A stretch of 39,905 nt of DNA. Source: Saccoglossus kowalevskii. Lineage: Eukaryota; Hemichordata; Enteropneusta; Harrimaniidae. Below are positions 1 to 11,917 of the stretch, piece after piece. The notes below the pieces were generated by a model that saw only the letters and a program-made list of their open reading frames with translations, made no database searches and was not told the DNA's origin. The position numbers and the translations under genes are program-made. Each line of letters begins with the position of its first letter. The first letter of the stretch is position 1. Location: NCBI RefSeq assembly GCF_000003605.2, contig NW_003127385.1, positions 14,273-54,177 on the forward strand, read 5' to 3'.

Positions 1-418
1 GTTGGCGTTGGCTGATGTAAGTTGTAGTTTGTTTTGATTGTAGATTATTTGCTTTACGTTATTCGTACAGCTGTAGCTCAATTTGATGGTGTTATAGCTG
101 AAAATTTTCCTGAGTTTGTTTCCTTGTTGGGAACACTTCTCCCGACGCTCTTAGTGACATTTTTACTGAAGGGGGGGTTAAACCAGAGGATATTGTTACG
201 GGATATGTTTGCCCTTCTTCTTTCGGTGAATTTGAGGTGATAATCATATCCACTTTGATTTAGAGCTGTCTGGTAGGATGGCGCGGCTAGATCAAAGTGT
301 TTTTTGTCTGATGAAAGATATAACAATCGTTTGTAGATTCCAGTCAATATTCTTTGTGATGGAGGGTGGGTAGTTGCTCTCTCTATGTACGTATAGTGGG
401 TGGCTGTTGGGTTTAATA
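1..418 (-). mobile_element. Penelope-like element, partial copy A (RT C-terminal part)
   Basis: The minus strand reads as the region just after the reverse-transcriptase core of Penelope-like elements. Recognisable pieces are NSHPLYVHRESNYPPSITK, then YQTALNQSGYDYHLKF, then NNILWFNPPFSKNVTKSVG, which is close to the family's usual Asn-Pro-Pro-Phe-Ser-Lys-Asn-Val block. The copy is broken by frameshifts and small deletions compared with copy B at about 2005-2467, to which it is clearly homologous along its length. It runs off the left edge of the window, so any endonuclease portion lies outside. Homology to copy B stops at 418, immediately next to the microsatellite tail of the LINE fragment. 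It is a dead fragment. Confidence 0.85.
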
Positions 419-423
419 GGTTT

Positions 424-438
424 AATAATAATAATAAT
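424..438 (-). repeat. (ATT)n tail at the LINE 3' end
   Basis: Five AAT units on the plus strand read as ATT/TTA repeats on the minus strand. They follow the putative LINE 3' untranslated region and abut PLE copy A. Many LINE families end in a short microsatellite of this kind, so I read it as the 3' terminus of the element. Confidence 0.6.
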
Positions 439-616
439 GATGAAAATACAATAAAGTAGTACAAAAAGATAGCAAACACAAGACATTTACAGACATTTGA
501 ATAAAGTTGGTTGGTTGAGGCATCTGTCATTTTAGGATTTTTTCTTGTCGTAATTTGAAACAAGTGTGGATGAATTTTCCTAGCTCAATGATTGTTTTGT
601 CATTTTTACTTTTTGT

Positions 617-658
617 ATATCTGCATGGAACTATAAACCCCTAGTTCCATGATATCTG
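617..658. repeat. 28-bp palindromic insert with 7-bp direct repeats (copy 1)
   Basis: ATATCTG (617-623) and ATATCTG (652-658) flank a 28-bp palindrome (624-651). Its arms are CATGGAACTA and TAGTTCCATG, with an 8-nt centre TAAACCCC. It lies inside the LINE remnant. The same palindrome, three bases longer, recurs at 1409-1439 with a different 7-bp flanking repeat. This is the pattern expected of two insertions with target-site duplication. Confidence 0.75.
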
Positions 659-1356
659 TAAGTTGTTCGTCATCCGTCCCCAAGTTGCTTTTATTGTATT
701 TAATTTTCTTGACCATGATTTCTCGTTCCTTCTTGTATAGATTACAATTGTTTTTCGTTTTCAATGTTTTCCTGTTTGTCACAAACTGGGCAAATTCGGT
801 CCTCCGCTAAAATGTTATTATATCTGCCCCTTTCGATTTGAAGAGTATGAACACTTATTCTGAGTTTTGTCATAGTAGCTCTATGATTTGGATTTTTGAT
901 TGTGGTGAGATATTTTTCACTGTTACCCAGTTGTCTTTTCCTTTTGTATCAAGATGTATTCCAAGATTGTAAGCGTCATGCATGTACTAGTGAATTTGGG
1001 TTAGAATTATTTATTTTGATCCAATATTTGATCATATATTTTAAGCGTGTTGCTAGGAGAGGATATCTTCCCAACTCTAGTAGGCTTGCAAAATTACTTG
1101 CTTTGCTATTTACTTTTAGGGGGTATTTGCAGAAATGTATTTGTACTTTTTTCCATTTCCATTTTTAAGTATGTTTTGATTGGAATTAGTTTTCTGAGAA
1201 TAGCATTTGTTTCATTTTAAAAATAGCCTTCAATGCTCTAGCTCTGAGGTCTTCTTGTGCTCCGATAAATTTACCTGATTTGTGTAGTTTAATGCCGAGG
1301 TATGTGTAGGTTTTTGTATTTTCAAGTTCCTTTTCATCAATATTTAATAAAGTCTT

Positions 1357-1408
1357 AACTCGTGATGAGTGAGGTACTCCATGTATCTTACGAAACAGTA
1401 CTGTAGAG
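1357..1408 (+). other. Hammerhead-ribozyme-like fold (one core base wrong)
   Basis: Read on the plus strand, 1363-1368 is UGAUGA. It is followed by a 9-bp stem II (1369-1377 with 1383-1391, two G-U pairs, loop UCCAU), then GAAA at 1392-1395. A minimal stem III follows (CAG 1396-1398 with CUG 1401-1403), then UA at 1404-1405 as a permitted NUH cleavage triplet (GUA). Stem I CUC 1359-1361 pairs with GAG 1406-1408. This is the order of a hammerhead ribozyme. The invariant C before UGAUGA is G at 1362, which should abolish cleavage, but the inverted copy at 1449-1481 has the expected C. The segment is antisense to LINE coding sequence, so coincidence is possible. Confidence 0.3.
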
Positions 1409-1446
1409 CATGGAACTATAAAGGGTTTATAGTTCCATGTGTAGAG
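1402..1446. repeat. 31-bp perfect palindromic insert with 7-bp direct repeats (copy 2)
   Basis: TGTAGAG (1402-1408) and TGTAGAG (1440-1446) flank a 31-bp palindrome at 1409-1439. Its 14-bp arms (CATGGAACTATAAA and its exact complement) surround a 3-nt loop, GGG. Apart from orientation and a 3-nt difference it matches the insert at 624-651. Removing the insert and one repeat restores continuous LINE coding (VHSTVLFRKIH), which supports a true insertion. Confidence 0.8.
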
Positions 1447-1556
1447 TGAACCTCACTCATCAGGAGTTAAGACTTTATTAAATAAACCACCGAAACAGAC
1501 TACGTTATAAGCGCTACAGATTTGCATAACAATGGAGTGTGTTTACGATATTAAAA

Positions 1557-2005
1557 CTAGTTGTTGCATAGCAACGATTTGGCTCTGTGTCTACAGGAAG
1601 AAAAAAGCTCATTTCTTTTATTTAAACTACAGTAATGTGGTTGGAAAATTATAATATATTTCTCTCTAATACATAAGTTGCAACGTTTGCTTGAAGTATT
1701 GTATGGTGCAGCACGCGATAACACTCTCCATTTGATGTCGTAATCGATGTTATTGTCTTTTAATGACCAAGCGTATTTACTGAGCTCTGTTGCGTTTCTC
1801 AATGATTGGTTGCGTAGCGATGCAGTGTGGTTTCTGTACCGGGTTTTAAATTAATTTCCTGTTAGTCCCACATATATTTCACTCTTGTTGTTGTCTTGCC
1901 GTCTGATATTAGCTTGGTAAACCAGGGCCGATTGTAAACAATTTCCGTCTAAGGGGCATTCAGATTTCTTACGGCAGTTACATAATCTGTTGATCTCGGT
2001 ACTGG
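1557..2005 (-). pseudogene. Penelope-like element copy B, GIY-YIG endonuclease region
   Basis: Minus-strand translation gives CNCRKKSECPLDGNCLQSAL, the Cys-rich linker typical of PLEs. It is followed by SEIYVGLTGN, a stop, and FKTRYRNH, then NATELSKYAWSLKDNN, then KRCNLCIREKYII and LNKRNELFSSCRHRAKSLL. This order matches the C-terminal GIY-YIG-type endonuclease of Penelope-like retroelements, with the GIY-YIG motif in its usual diverged form. An in-frame TAA at 1851-1853 breaks the domain; the ORF otherwise ends at a TAG at 1557-1559. The enzyme would nick target DNA to prime reverse transcription. This copy cannot make an intact protein. Confidence 0.85.
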
Positions 2006-2748
2006 GTGTATTGGTGTTGGCCGCTGTAAGTTGTTGTTTGTTTGTTTTGATTGCAGATTATTTGCTTTACGTTATTCGTACAACTGTAGCTCAATTTGAT
2101 GGTGTTACGGCTGAAAATTTTCCTGAGTTTGTTTCTCTGTTGGAAACACTTATCAACCAGGGTGAGGAATCTTCTCCCGACGCTGTTAGTGGCATTTTTA
2201 CTGAAGGGGGGGGGGGGTTAAACCAGAGGATGTTGTTACGAGGTCTGTCTGTTCTTCTTCTTTCCGTGGGGGGTTCGAATTTGAGGTGATAATCATATCC
2301 ACTTTGATTTAGAGCTGTCTGGTAGGGTGGCACGGCTAGATCAAAGTGTTTTTCGTCTGATGAAAGATATGACAATCGTTTGTTGATTCCTGCCGGTGTA
2401 TTCTTTGTGATGGAGGGTGGGTGTTTCTCTCCATGTACGTATAGTGGGTGGCTGTTGGGTTTAATATATGGATCGTAAGAGCTGTCAGTGAGGTTGAATG
2501 TGACGTCCAGGAAGTTGACAATATTTTTATTAGCTTCGATTGTGACTTTCAGACCGTGTAGTTTGAAAATACGACAGATGGCTTTTTTATTTTTTCAGTT
2601 TCTTTGGGTGTGTTGTCTACAGCGGCTAAGCCATCATCTCTGTACAGGCCGATCATTTTCCCGCAAATATCATGTAGCTGTGACAATAAAAAGCATCCAA
2701 CTAATTCACACGTCTCTGCGCCGTCGAAACTGCCCATAGTTACGTCGA
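2006..2748 (-). pseudogene. Penelope-like element copy B, reverse transcriptase region
   Basis: The minus strand reads [19 protein letters not shown], then GLYRDDGLA with the catalytic Asp-Asp pair of RT motif C in the Penelope-type context. In a second frame follow [18 protein letters not shown] and NFLDVTFNLTDSSYDPYIKP, then LYVHGE, YQTALNQSGYDYHLKFEPP and RNNILWFNPP. A frameshift lies in an A-rich run at about 2582-2598. Further breaks occur around the G-run at 2207-2217 and at about 2110. The copy is 5'-truncated at an AT microsatellite near 2749, so the N-terminal RT motifs are missing. It continues downstream into the endonuclease at 1557-2005. Confidence 0.88.
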
Positions 2749-2770
2749 ATATATATATATGTATGTATAT
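2749..2770. repeat. AT/GTAT microsatellite
   Basis: A short run of (AT)n followed by GTATGTATAT sits exactly where PLE copy B loses RT homology. It marks the truncation junction. Confidence 0.6.
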
Positions 2771-5700
2771 GATTTTTCTATCATATGTGACTGCCAACAA
2801 TAATGAGATATACTCTTGCCATTTAAAACAATGGTAAATGCCTTGAACAATCAAAACATTTTATTTCACTCGATTTCTAAACAAAATGCGGTGACACCAT
2901 ATGTTCATTTCATTATTTACATCCCTGTCACATGCAACATATTATCAAAAAATACAATGTTTTAATAACTTTTGAAGTTTTCAACATTAAATAGCATTTT
3001 CTTCCAAATTAGTATTATCGAGGACAAAGCGTCCTCGAATTGTCTTAATTTATATTTTTTTTCTTTAAAGAACACCTCTTCTGGTTCGTTTTTTAGGGTA
3101 AACAGGGTATTACAGTTATGTATTATTATTTATTTTATGTAGTGAATAAATGAACCCGATACGAACCCTTATTATACTTGTTTCTGAGGACATATCCCTA
3201 AAACAGTTAGTCATTCACCCAAACCATAGACCGAACGTGTTTGTCCCTGATAAATCTGAGTAATTTAACCCTCAACAAATGCCACGTGACAGAACGAAAT
3301 CCGCATTGTCCCGAGGTTGTTAATGTTATTTCCAGGCTCAAGAAATTAATTAAGTGCTTCGTATTTTCACCATATCATGTCGGATTTATCTACACTTTTT
3401 ACGAGGTAGTTATTTAGACATATGTGTCTGCGACAGAGTCGCTATTGTTGGTTCTAGGTTTATAATAGAATGCTTTTAACACTCATTAAATTATATATGT
3501 ATCAATAACTTATTTTCCTTGAAACCTATTCATTTAAATTATTTAGAACATTTCATCTTTTTAATCTCTTAAACGAGTTCTATTTATACATCATAAGCAT
3601 ATATTTATACATATATATAAGCATATTTATACATATATAAGCATATTGCAACTATATGTACAATAACTATGATCACTCTGTGAACTTGAGCCACTGATAA
3701 AAACCCTGCAATTGTTAAAAACATGATTCTCTGTTTTTTTTCTAAACTTTGTATTTCAGGCAGTGTCGTTAATTGCACATGAAATAATAATAACTCAAAC
3801 AGGTACGAAAAGATTCTAAATATATGAAGATAACTTACGTTTTACTGGTCTTACTAGCTTAGACTAGACATCGCATTGTGAAGGAGAGCTTCTCGATTAA
3901 TTCAAAAAAAGTAATGACGAATATTACGCCACTAGCTTTCTATGGTGCCATCATTATTTGATCAATGGTGGAATTACTATCAAAACCAAACACATGAATA
4001 TTCAACACCACTTAGCGTCAGGGCCAATCTCTGATAATGAACCATTATTTGATATTCAACTGACCATACTGTTTTAGTCTAATCAGTGGCACAGGGTAGC
4101 GATATTCTCAAACATAGTCTATTATCACCACATAGATGTATGTTAGATAATGAGTGGTATGTTTAAAAATGGTCGAGAGGTCCCTTTTTGTCATTTTCGG
4201 GAATGTGTGATATGTGGTATTGATAGGTCCATTTTACCATGATTTATGACGCTGCATAAAATATTTAAACAAATTTAAGAGTTGGGCTTTCCTTGAAATC
4301 TTGTTACGAACAATATTTTTTTTTGAAAATTTGTTTTAAAGGCTGGGGTTTTCAGAAATGTGGACCATGATTTTCACTAAAAGTGGGGGCTTCGTATTAC
4401 CGTATATAAATAATACATATGACCACCCCACCGTGATTGAATCATGATGTATTAAACACCAACTCGAATCGACACAATTTTAATTTGTTACATCATAATT
4501 TATAATTTGTCCTGTTAAATGTATTTTGTTCCGTGCAATGATTTTCGTGTTGTAATGAATCATTTGCAGGTCGCTTGTGTATGTGGTATTCGCTATGTTT
4601 ATGCTAGCTTCGTATTTAATTAGTTAATTTGCACCAATCAACTAGAGTTTGGCTGTCAATAAAATTTTAACATTTACCTGACAAATTATTATGAGATAAA
4701 TAGTTATTTCGACTAACTGACATCACATGACTGCGTACATAACTTGGAACAAAATAGACGTGTGTTGATCGCATACCATGACACAAGTATCCAGTGACAC
4801 AAATACCCGCTATCACTTAATTATTAGATTTTTTTATTTTAAATAAATGCTATGACTTAATGAAGCAAAACCGCCCAACTCAATCAGATTTGCAACATGT
4901 AAAATCGTAGACATACACGTTACTTTAGTTGTACACAGTATATAGCCATTAGGTTGTGCTTCCTAACAAATACTAATGATTGGTGAACGTTGATTAAATC
5001 ACTCTTTATTTAACTACTACGAGTGGGCAGTATGAACACATCCGTAAATATACCATGAGGCATATAAATTATGAATTTATGTTAACTTAATCCACTGTGG
5101 TAGGCACACTGCTCCTCGGGAAGGAAATCAGTACCTTCATCTACTTCGGTTTTTAACGATTTTGTGCCAATTAGAGACAATTCAGACGGATGGCGATATC
5201 CTAAAGCATTGTTATAGGCATTGATTATTTATGTTAGATACAGTGCCGACACCCCATGCTGCACAACCACTGACTAACTAACTCATCACCTGCCATATTG
5301 CGACAGGTCAAGAAGGTTTATTTTAATATATATTTTACCTTATATAGTTGATGTTATACATAATGTTTGAATGAATGAATGACTAATATACTATTATAAA
5401 ATCACAAAATCTAAATCACAGTATGTTCATAGCTGAGTGTTTTCAGTCAGACGTGTCTAGTATAGCTTCACATTACATCTAAAAGAATATAAATTTTTAT
5501 TTCGATTCATGATTATTGTTTCTACTTTATCGTGACGGGATGAATCACTATTACAGACCGAGTAAGAACTTGTAGTATATCCAGAATGATTGTATTTATA
5601 GTATGAGCATACAACATTATATTTCATAAATAAAATGATATTAATATAATATATATTGTTATCAATGTTACGATTACAGTTGTAACCTAAATGGCTTGAA

Positions 5701-8700
5701 TACATAATTTTTCTTGAAACTATGGATTGCATTACATTCAGTAAACAATGTAGATTTTCGAAAATATAAATATCCATTTATTAGATTAAATTTAACCAAT
5801 AATATCACTCTATATGCATTACAGAAGAATTTATCGAATTGTATCGAAACTCGTGGCTTTGCTTGCGACTGGAAATATATATGCAACTTGTTTGATAAGT
5901 AAATACATTGGTATAATCGGTCGAAGTAGGATATATTCACAATGATTTGATTACTCTTTCTTATTCTACTGAAATGCCATATTATTCAAGAGCTTTTATG
6001 CGATCGTCAAAACGTGAGTTATGTGATTGCTCTCTGATTGAACAGCTGCGCAAGGGATTTATAGTTGTACTTTTGATTTCGCGAGTTTGACAATGCTAAA
6101 TATTAACATTGTATTGTGTTTGACGTAATCGCGCGTGTGTATGCATTTCGTTAGAAATGGCAGCAGACGTTGTTTAAACGGTGTATAGATGGTTGGTACG
6201 CATAGTGTTTCATATTGTAATTGGAAATATGGCAAACATTTCAAAGGCAGGTATATTGTATAATATTATTGGAATTTAGAAAATATTAGTACTCGTATAT
6301 TGTTTTTTATAACAGATTTTGTGTGTGAATATTTTACACATTTATTTTGATCTAAACTTCCATATTCTTGTAGATATTGTAGACAGATTTATTTAGCAAT
6401 GCACAGCCGTTAAATCTACATGATCATGCCAGTACGCATAATCAATATTTTCATCAGTTGAAGTGTGATTTGACATAATTAAAAGTTTAAACATGAGAAC
6501 ACATGTTGTATTAATGTAAAACGATCATATACGCTAGTATACATATGAAAACAATGCACAAACAAACAAATGATTGTGTATATTCGGGTTATGGTAGAAT
6601 TTTTTCATTAGTAAGGTTACCTCAGCATATCCAGCACATACACGCAACAAAAATGTGTTAATAGCTCTTTACTGTCCTTTACAATTTAAAGCCATTGATA
6701 CCCACGTAACTGAATACCAATGCCTGGGGCGTAAGTACAGATATTTTTAAAAAGGAGTTTTTAATTTTACTAGGCGTCTTAGCGGCTGTACTATAACAAG
6801 TATTTCTATTGACATGTTTTGCGTTCTATTTTCTTCACAGCATGCCTTCCTCTTGGCGGCATATCTCCAATAAGTTCAGAGAATTCACATCCACCGACAA
6901 ATTCTTTTCTTAAACCTAAATGTTACGTACCGAACTCGCCCACAGGAAATGAAACGTTCACTCTAACGGGTCGACAGGAAGCACGTTTCTGTGAATGTTA
7001 TCAACTTAAGCTGAATTATGAGCAGCAATATCGCATGAATCTAGGTGACGGCACGTAATAAACGCACACAACGTTCTGCCATAGGAAATTCAAATTGACT
7101 AAGAAATAGAAAAATCTGTTTAATCTGGCCAACTCCGTGACCACACTATTACATACATGATACGAAATAATCCTTTGAGGTGGAATACATGCCACAAAGT
7201 GATAACACGTGTTGGCTGAATGAACAGTCGATCATTGATTATTTTATTTGTCGCTAGGTTGGATATTGTATGCCGATTGATTTGGTACTCCGACTGCATA
7301 TAGATTGTTCTCCAGGTGGTATCCTGGAACACATTTCAAGTCAGTATAGATACCATTCATTTTATATATTTTACATTTTCACATTTCGCTGTATTTGACA
7401 TTGTATCTGTATAGTACGCGCCACAAGTGTACGAGTGGTGATTTAACCTTATACTATGGGGCAAGCAATGTTTCAATGAATAACAGTCGAAAATAAAGTA
7501 GCGTAAACAAATTATTCTAGAATACTGAATAAAGCAATTTGTTTTTTTTTGCTTTGATGCACATCATCGGCTTAATATGTAATTTTTTCGAAGGGAGTAA
7601 ATATTACAGTAACTGTCAGAAAAGACTTAAATAAGCAAATGTGATTGTATATGTGTCGTTTGTCCATTCCTACTGTGATTCGTATGATACGCACGATACA
7701 CTAGTTTCCCGTGAGTTACATTAGATCGCATTATATTTACTGAAACTATGCACCAATTCTAGACACTATATATTGTATGCAGGGGTCTAGTTACTCGCAA
7801 ACTATACAACACAAACACGGAAACTACTGAATGATTTAAATAAATATTTATTGTTTGCAATAAATCCACATGCCTTACCTGTTTCACGTCGGAGTATTTG
7901 GAACAATTTTTTTTTAATATGTAATGACTGCGCGATATAACCTTTACCGAGATGACTCGTTTAAATGCTAGAAGCGATATGAATAACACACAGCATTCAC
8001 GTATTGATTATATAATGTGAAGAGCAAACGACGGGAAATACACACAGAGGAAATGAAAAGTGGAATTGGAAAACATGGGGTACATTGTATTACATCGTTA
8101 TATTATTATATTGTTTTTACTGTAAATTTTGGGAACTCATTTTTGTATAAGTAAAATATGACAAATCTAAGAATACCTACATTGGGTAGCATCAACTCAA
8201 TATTACAGCTTTGTAAACACAAACTATGAATGAATATTTCATGCTTTCTATTATTGCCTATAAAATTGATGATGGAATATTTGTTTAATTTGTATTCCCT
8301 TTGATATGCCGGATTACTTTTTCAGACGTGAATGTAATTGAACAAGGGATGTCATTACAATAACAAACATTATCAATCATGTTTTATATTGTTCCAGCAT
8401 TAGTAAACAGTTGTCAGAGTAAACTCATTGTAAACTTAACAAACAAGTCGTGACCCCGAGTTCTGATAATTGGACAGCACGTGATACCGATCAATTCTTG
8501 GACAACCGCTGACTCGCACGGTATTATTATGCAATATAATTGCTAGCGGGTTTGAAGTAATTTAAATTACATTCTAATATATATAGTCCCACGATATTTC
8601 CTTAGGTCGACAGCTGTGATTACCGCCATGTAGTATCACAGTTTTGTTGTATCGGTATTACACATTGCCACAAATGATGTGGTAGACGCCAGGGATAGTT

Positions 8701-11700
8701 AGTGGACCAACATGTCTTGTGCTGTATTGTAGTATATGTACTTCACTACAACACTGTAAATAACGTTTTGTTTTCTTGACATTAATACATATGATAGAAA
8801 ACATAGATAATAATAAAATTGAACTGCAAATGTGTTCAAAATGTTTTGCTGATACATTAACATTGATAGTTTTGGTTGTATTAAATTAACAGCATTCGGT
8901 ATTTCATGCTAGAGTTTTAACCATCAACTGTCTTGTTATTGAGCTGCTTCACCTTTTGTTGCATTTTTATTTTTCTGGAAATTTAGAGCTAATAGATGAC
9001 AATCACTTTTATTGTGCTACTTCGGATGGGGACTAGTAACAAATTTGCTATGCGCATATTTCTAGTATTTATTCCTACACTTTCGATTGACAGCGAGGGC
9101 ACCATAACTTGCAGTAAATTACTGATGATCGACTTTAAATCCTTAGAAAGTCCCTCAGCCAGATTATTTTGTCGTACAAGTAGTTGGCGATATTTGAATC
9201 AACTTTTGACTTCTTACTTGGTAGTTGCATCATTCATAGTGCCGGCGAACGGTGCGTAACAAAGAACGTAAAACCTTTATACTAGTAAATTTCGCCGTTC
9301 ACGAGTTTGAGTCGCCTCCAACGCAAAATTATTATTTTAGTCGCCAGACTTGCATAGTTAAGTTGCATGTAGGCATTGGATAACACACTCACCCGTATTG
9401 CCAATGAGAACTACTAATAGTAAGACTTCACATTATCTCCATATCACCGAAAACATTTATTTACGATGGAAAATACAAATGATTAACATGCTTAAAAGGT
9501 TTATCAACTTGCTGATGTTCATCATATACTGATAAAAATGTAGGTGGACAACCGGGCGATGACGTTAGAAAACCCTGTGTCCCGGCAAAAATCTTGATTA
9601 CTCGAGCGACTGGACAACCGATAATTTCAAACACTGTTTATATCTCCCGGGAGATTGTTTTGAACTATATTTATTTGAATATTAACACTTTCAGATGTCT
9701 GTTAAAACGTAATGTGTTTTAAAGCCATATATTTGTCGTACCATTTCTAATTCTTCCAACCTCGACCTTGTCCAGCATAAATTTGTTTTAACCGTACCCA
9801 GAGCATGCATTTCAAATTTGATTTATCAGACTCGTGTAAGAAGATATCTTTTATTTCTCGCCAAACGTTTTCACAAGACTGCACTCGTTTAATGAATTTA
9901 CTATTCTTTGACATACACTTTTCATAATGTCAATAGTATTTTATTGTTTAAATACTTAAGATTGTTTGTTTGCTTTTTGCACTAAATATTATGGCATCTA
10001 ATGAAATCAGATGAAACGAAAACAGTTTGCTATGCGCTGTGTGATTTCATCAATCTTGTATTAGTGTACATCCCATTCCATCAACTGTTCCTCAACTGGT
10101 TTTACGATTGTGACGCCTTTCCCACGATTCTATGAATATGTCTCACTATATACAATTGTATATTTTATTTATGAACATTCTGCATGTACATTAGCAGAGA
10201 AGGTCATGGACAAGTTTATGGCAAGCTAGACACACAATAAATATTGAGAATCAGGAAAAGGATTCTTAGTATGTAATATAAATAAACCAATTCACGAATT
10301 AAAGTGCATATTTATTTATTGAATGTATTCATTACTAGCGTTTCCGCCTTCAAAAGTCGTTCCGGTTGCCCACTTAATGTTCGGTAGCTAATGAACTTAA
10401 ATTCATGTATATATATATATATATAAATATCATTGTGTATTTTTTCATGTTCTGAATCTCACCGTCCAATGCACAATGTATTCACTTTGGCAATGCACTT
10501 ATAGGTAACACGTACAGGTGAATGTGATTTTCTATATAGAATTATCAAGATCAGAACCGATAATTAATTGAATATGTATGGTCCCGTACGCCAAACTAAT
10601 CATGGCAAAAGAACTGTGTTAAAGACTCATTTATTTATATTTGTATTGTGAAGTAAAAATCCAAATGTGAGGTCAAGTATTAAGACGTGAGGAATGACGA
10701 TAAAGCCATAACAAAATGTACTTTCACAAAAGAATAATCATGCGTGATGTTATTAACAATATGTTGAATGCAAAAATATCTCTCAACTACTTATTCATAT
10801 TGATACACCATGCCTGTGCATATATTTGCATAATTTTAAATACACACGCCTCTGTGTATAGAAGGGATCTAGGTGATCTAAATGACGGTAAACATCTAAC
10901 ACTGATCTATCAATAAAAATAAACAAAACTGAATATCTATAAGATGTGACAGCATTCAAAGTCAATACCCTTCTGCGTGATTTGATGTACTGGACACAAA
11001 CTATAAGAAACTAAAAGGCCGTTTTCTGTTGTCCATTAGCAAAATGTGTCATTCGAATCAGTCTAATACTTGTATTCAATCATACTTAATAATAATTAGA
11101 TATTAATATTCAAACACAAATACGCGTTTTCTCTAACAAAGCAGAGTGAATATTTTAAGTGATATTTAGTGGCAGTAATACATTGGTTGTTACTTCTTTA
11201 TCATTATTAGAACACACCGTGAAATATTTTCACTTATACCATATTAACGTTAATATCACTTCTTATATCTACGCCTGACTGTTTTGTCAATATATTTGTT
11301 ATGGGGTTTGTCAAAATACCAACCATTGGATTCTGAGTGTAAATCAATATATTTGTGATTTTATAGTAAATTACAATTAGTTTATTGACTGTAACGATGT
11401 TGCATCAACAAATGACTGAATGGAAAAATCTAAATCCGATAAATAAAAAAACATATCTCTAACAATTCGTGGTTTTGAATTTATGATTATTTGTTTGAAA
11501 AAAAACGGCGTTGGCGAACCAACAGATGCTAGTTACATTGACTAACCCTAAATTTGTAAACCAGCTGGAGTTCTAGATAATAGCTCATACTAGTGTGCGA
11601 GTGTTAACAACAGCATGCAGCCTTCGTCAATCAAGTGACATTGCAATAGGTTTAAAAGATTTCTTTTCAACTGAACGTTTTGATCCCCGCGTTTTTCTAG

Positions 11701-11917
11701 GACAGTTAACAATGTCCTTTTGCTATATAAAAGAAAATGTTCTATCGAAATAATAATAATGACAATGAACTTGAACTGTGATCGACGTAATTAGATGGCA
11801 TAATGTCGTCATTAAAAGCATTGTAGCCTGAATCCATCTATTAAAACATACATATTAGTAACCAATGTTACTTTAGAAATATGTATATATATTAGTGTGT
11901 GAGTTGGATCGTGTGGT
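2771..11917. other. Non-coding, AT-rich; no gene recognised
   Basis: I see no supportable gene. Open frames here are all under about 110 codons and show no domain, family resemblance or conserved splice pattern; examples are 5457-5777 minus, 6819-7058 plus and 8996-9259 plus. Local structure includes an AT-rich tandem repeat at about 3594-3650 (units near CATATTTATACATATATAAG) and a (TA)n run at about 10407-10426. Ancient repeats may be present but I cannot name them without a repeat library. Confidence 0.6.

Larger units (their letters stand above)
439..1408 (-). mobile_element. Non-LTR retrotransposon (LINE) 3' end, degenerate
   Basis: The minus strand carries the C-terminal part of a LINE reverse-transcriptase ORF. 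From high to low coordinates the readable pieces are STVLFRKIHGVPHSSRVKT, then LENTKTYTYLGIKLHKSGKF, then EDLRARALKAIFKMKQ. The phrase Tyr-Leu-Gly-Ile...Gly-Lys-Phe followed by an Arg-Ala-Arg-Ala-Leu-Lys-Ala helix is typical of the region after the RT domain. About 800-860 encodes LRISVHTLQIERGRYNNILA and then ICPVCDKQENIENE, resembling the C-terminal zinc-knuckle-like segment of such ORFs. About 555-600 encodes ELGKFIHTCFKLRQEK and a stop. Several stops and frameshifts interrupt it. The 5' end is truncated. Clade is undetermined (jockey/CR1/L2-like). Two small palindromes are inserted in it. Confidence 0.75.
1343..1481. repeat. Fold-back: 33-nt inverted duplication of LINE sequence
   Basis: Bases 1343-1375 recur as their reverse complement at about 1449-1481 with very few differences. 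The left arm encodes PHSSRVKTLL on the minus strand and the right arm encodes PHSSGVKTLL on the plus strand, so the inverted piece is the LINE's own coding sequence. The junction sits at the 5' truncation of the element. This fits 5' inversion during LINE integration (twin priming) or a template switch. Confidence 0.7.

Noticed and set aside
6819-7058. 79-codon plus-strand frame beginning near TTTTCTTCACAG
   Set aside because: The upstream sequence resembles a splice acceptor, but no partner exon, domain or donor could be found.
8996-9259. 87-codon plus-strand frame
   Set aside because: Hydrophobic start looks like a signal peptide by chance, but nothing in the sequence matches a known family and there is no supporting gene structure.
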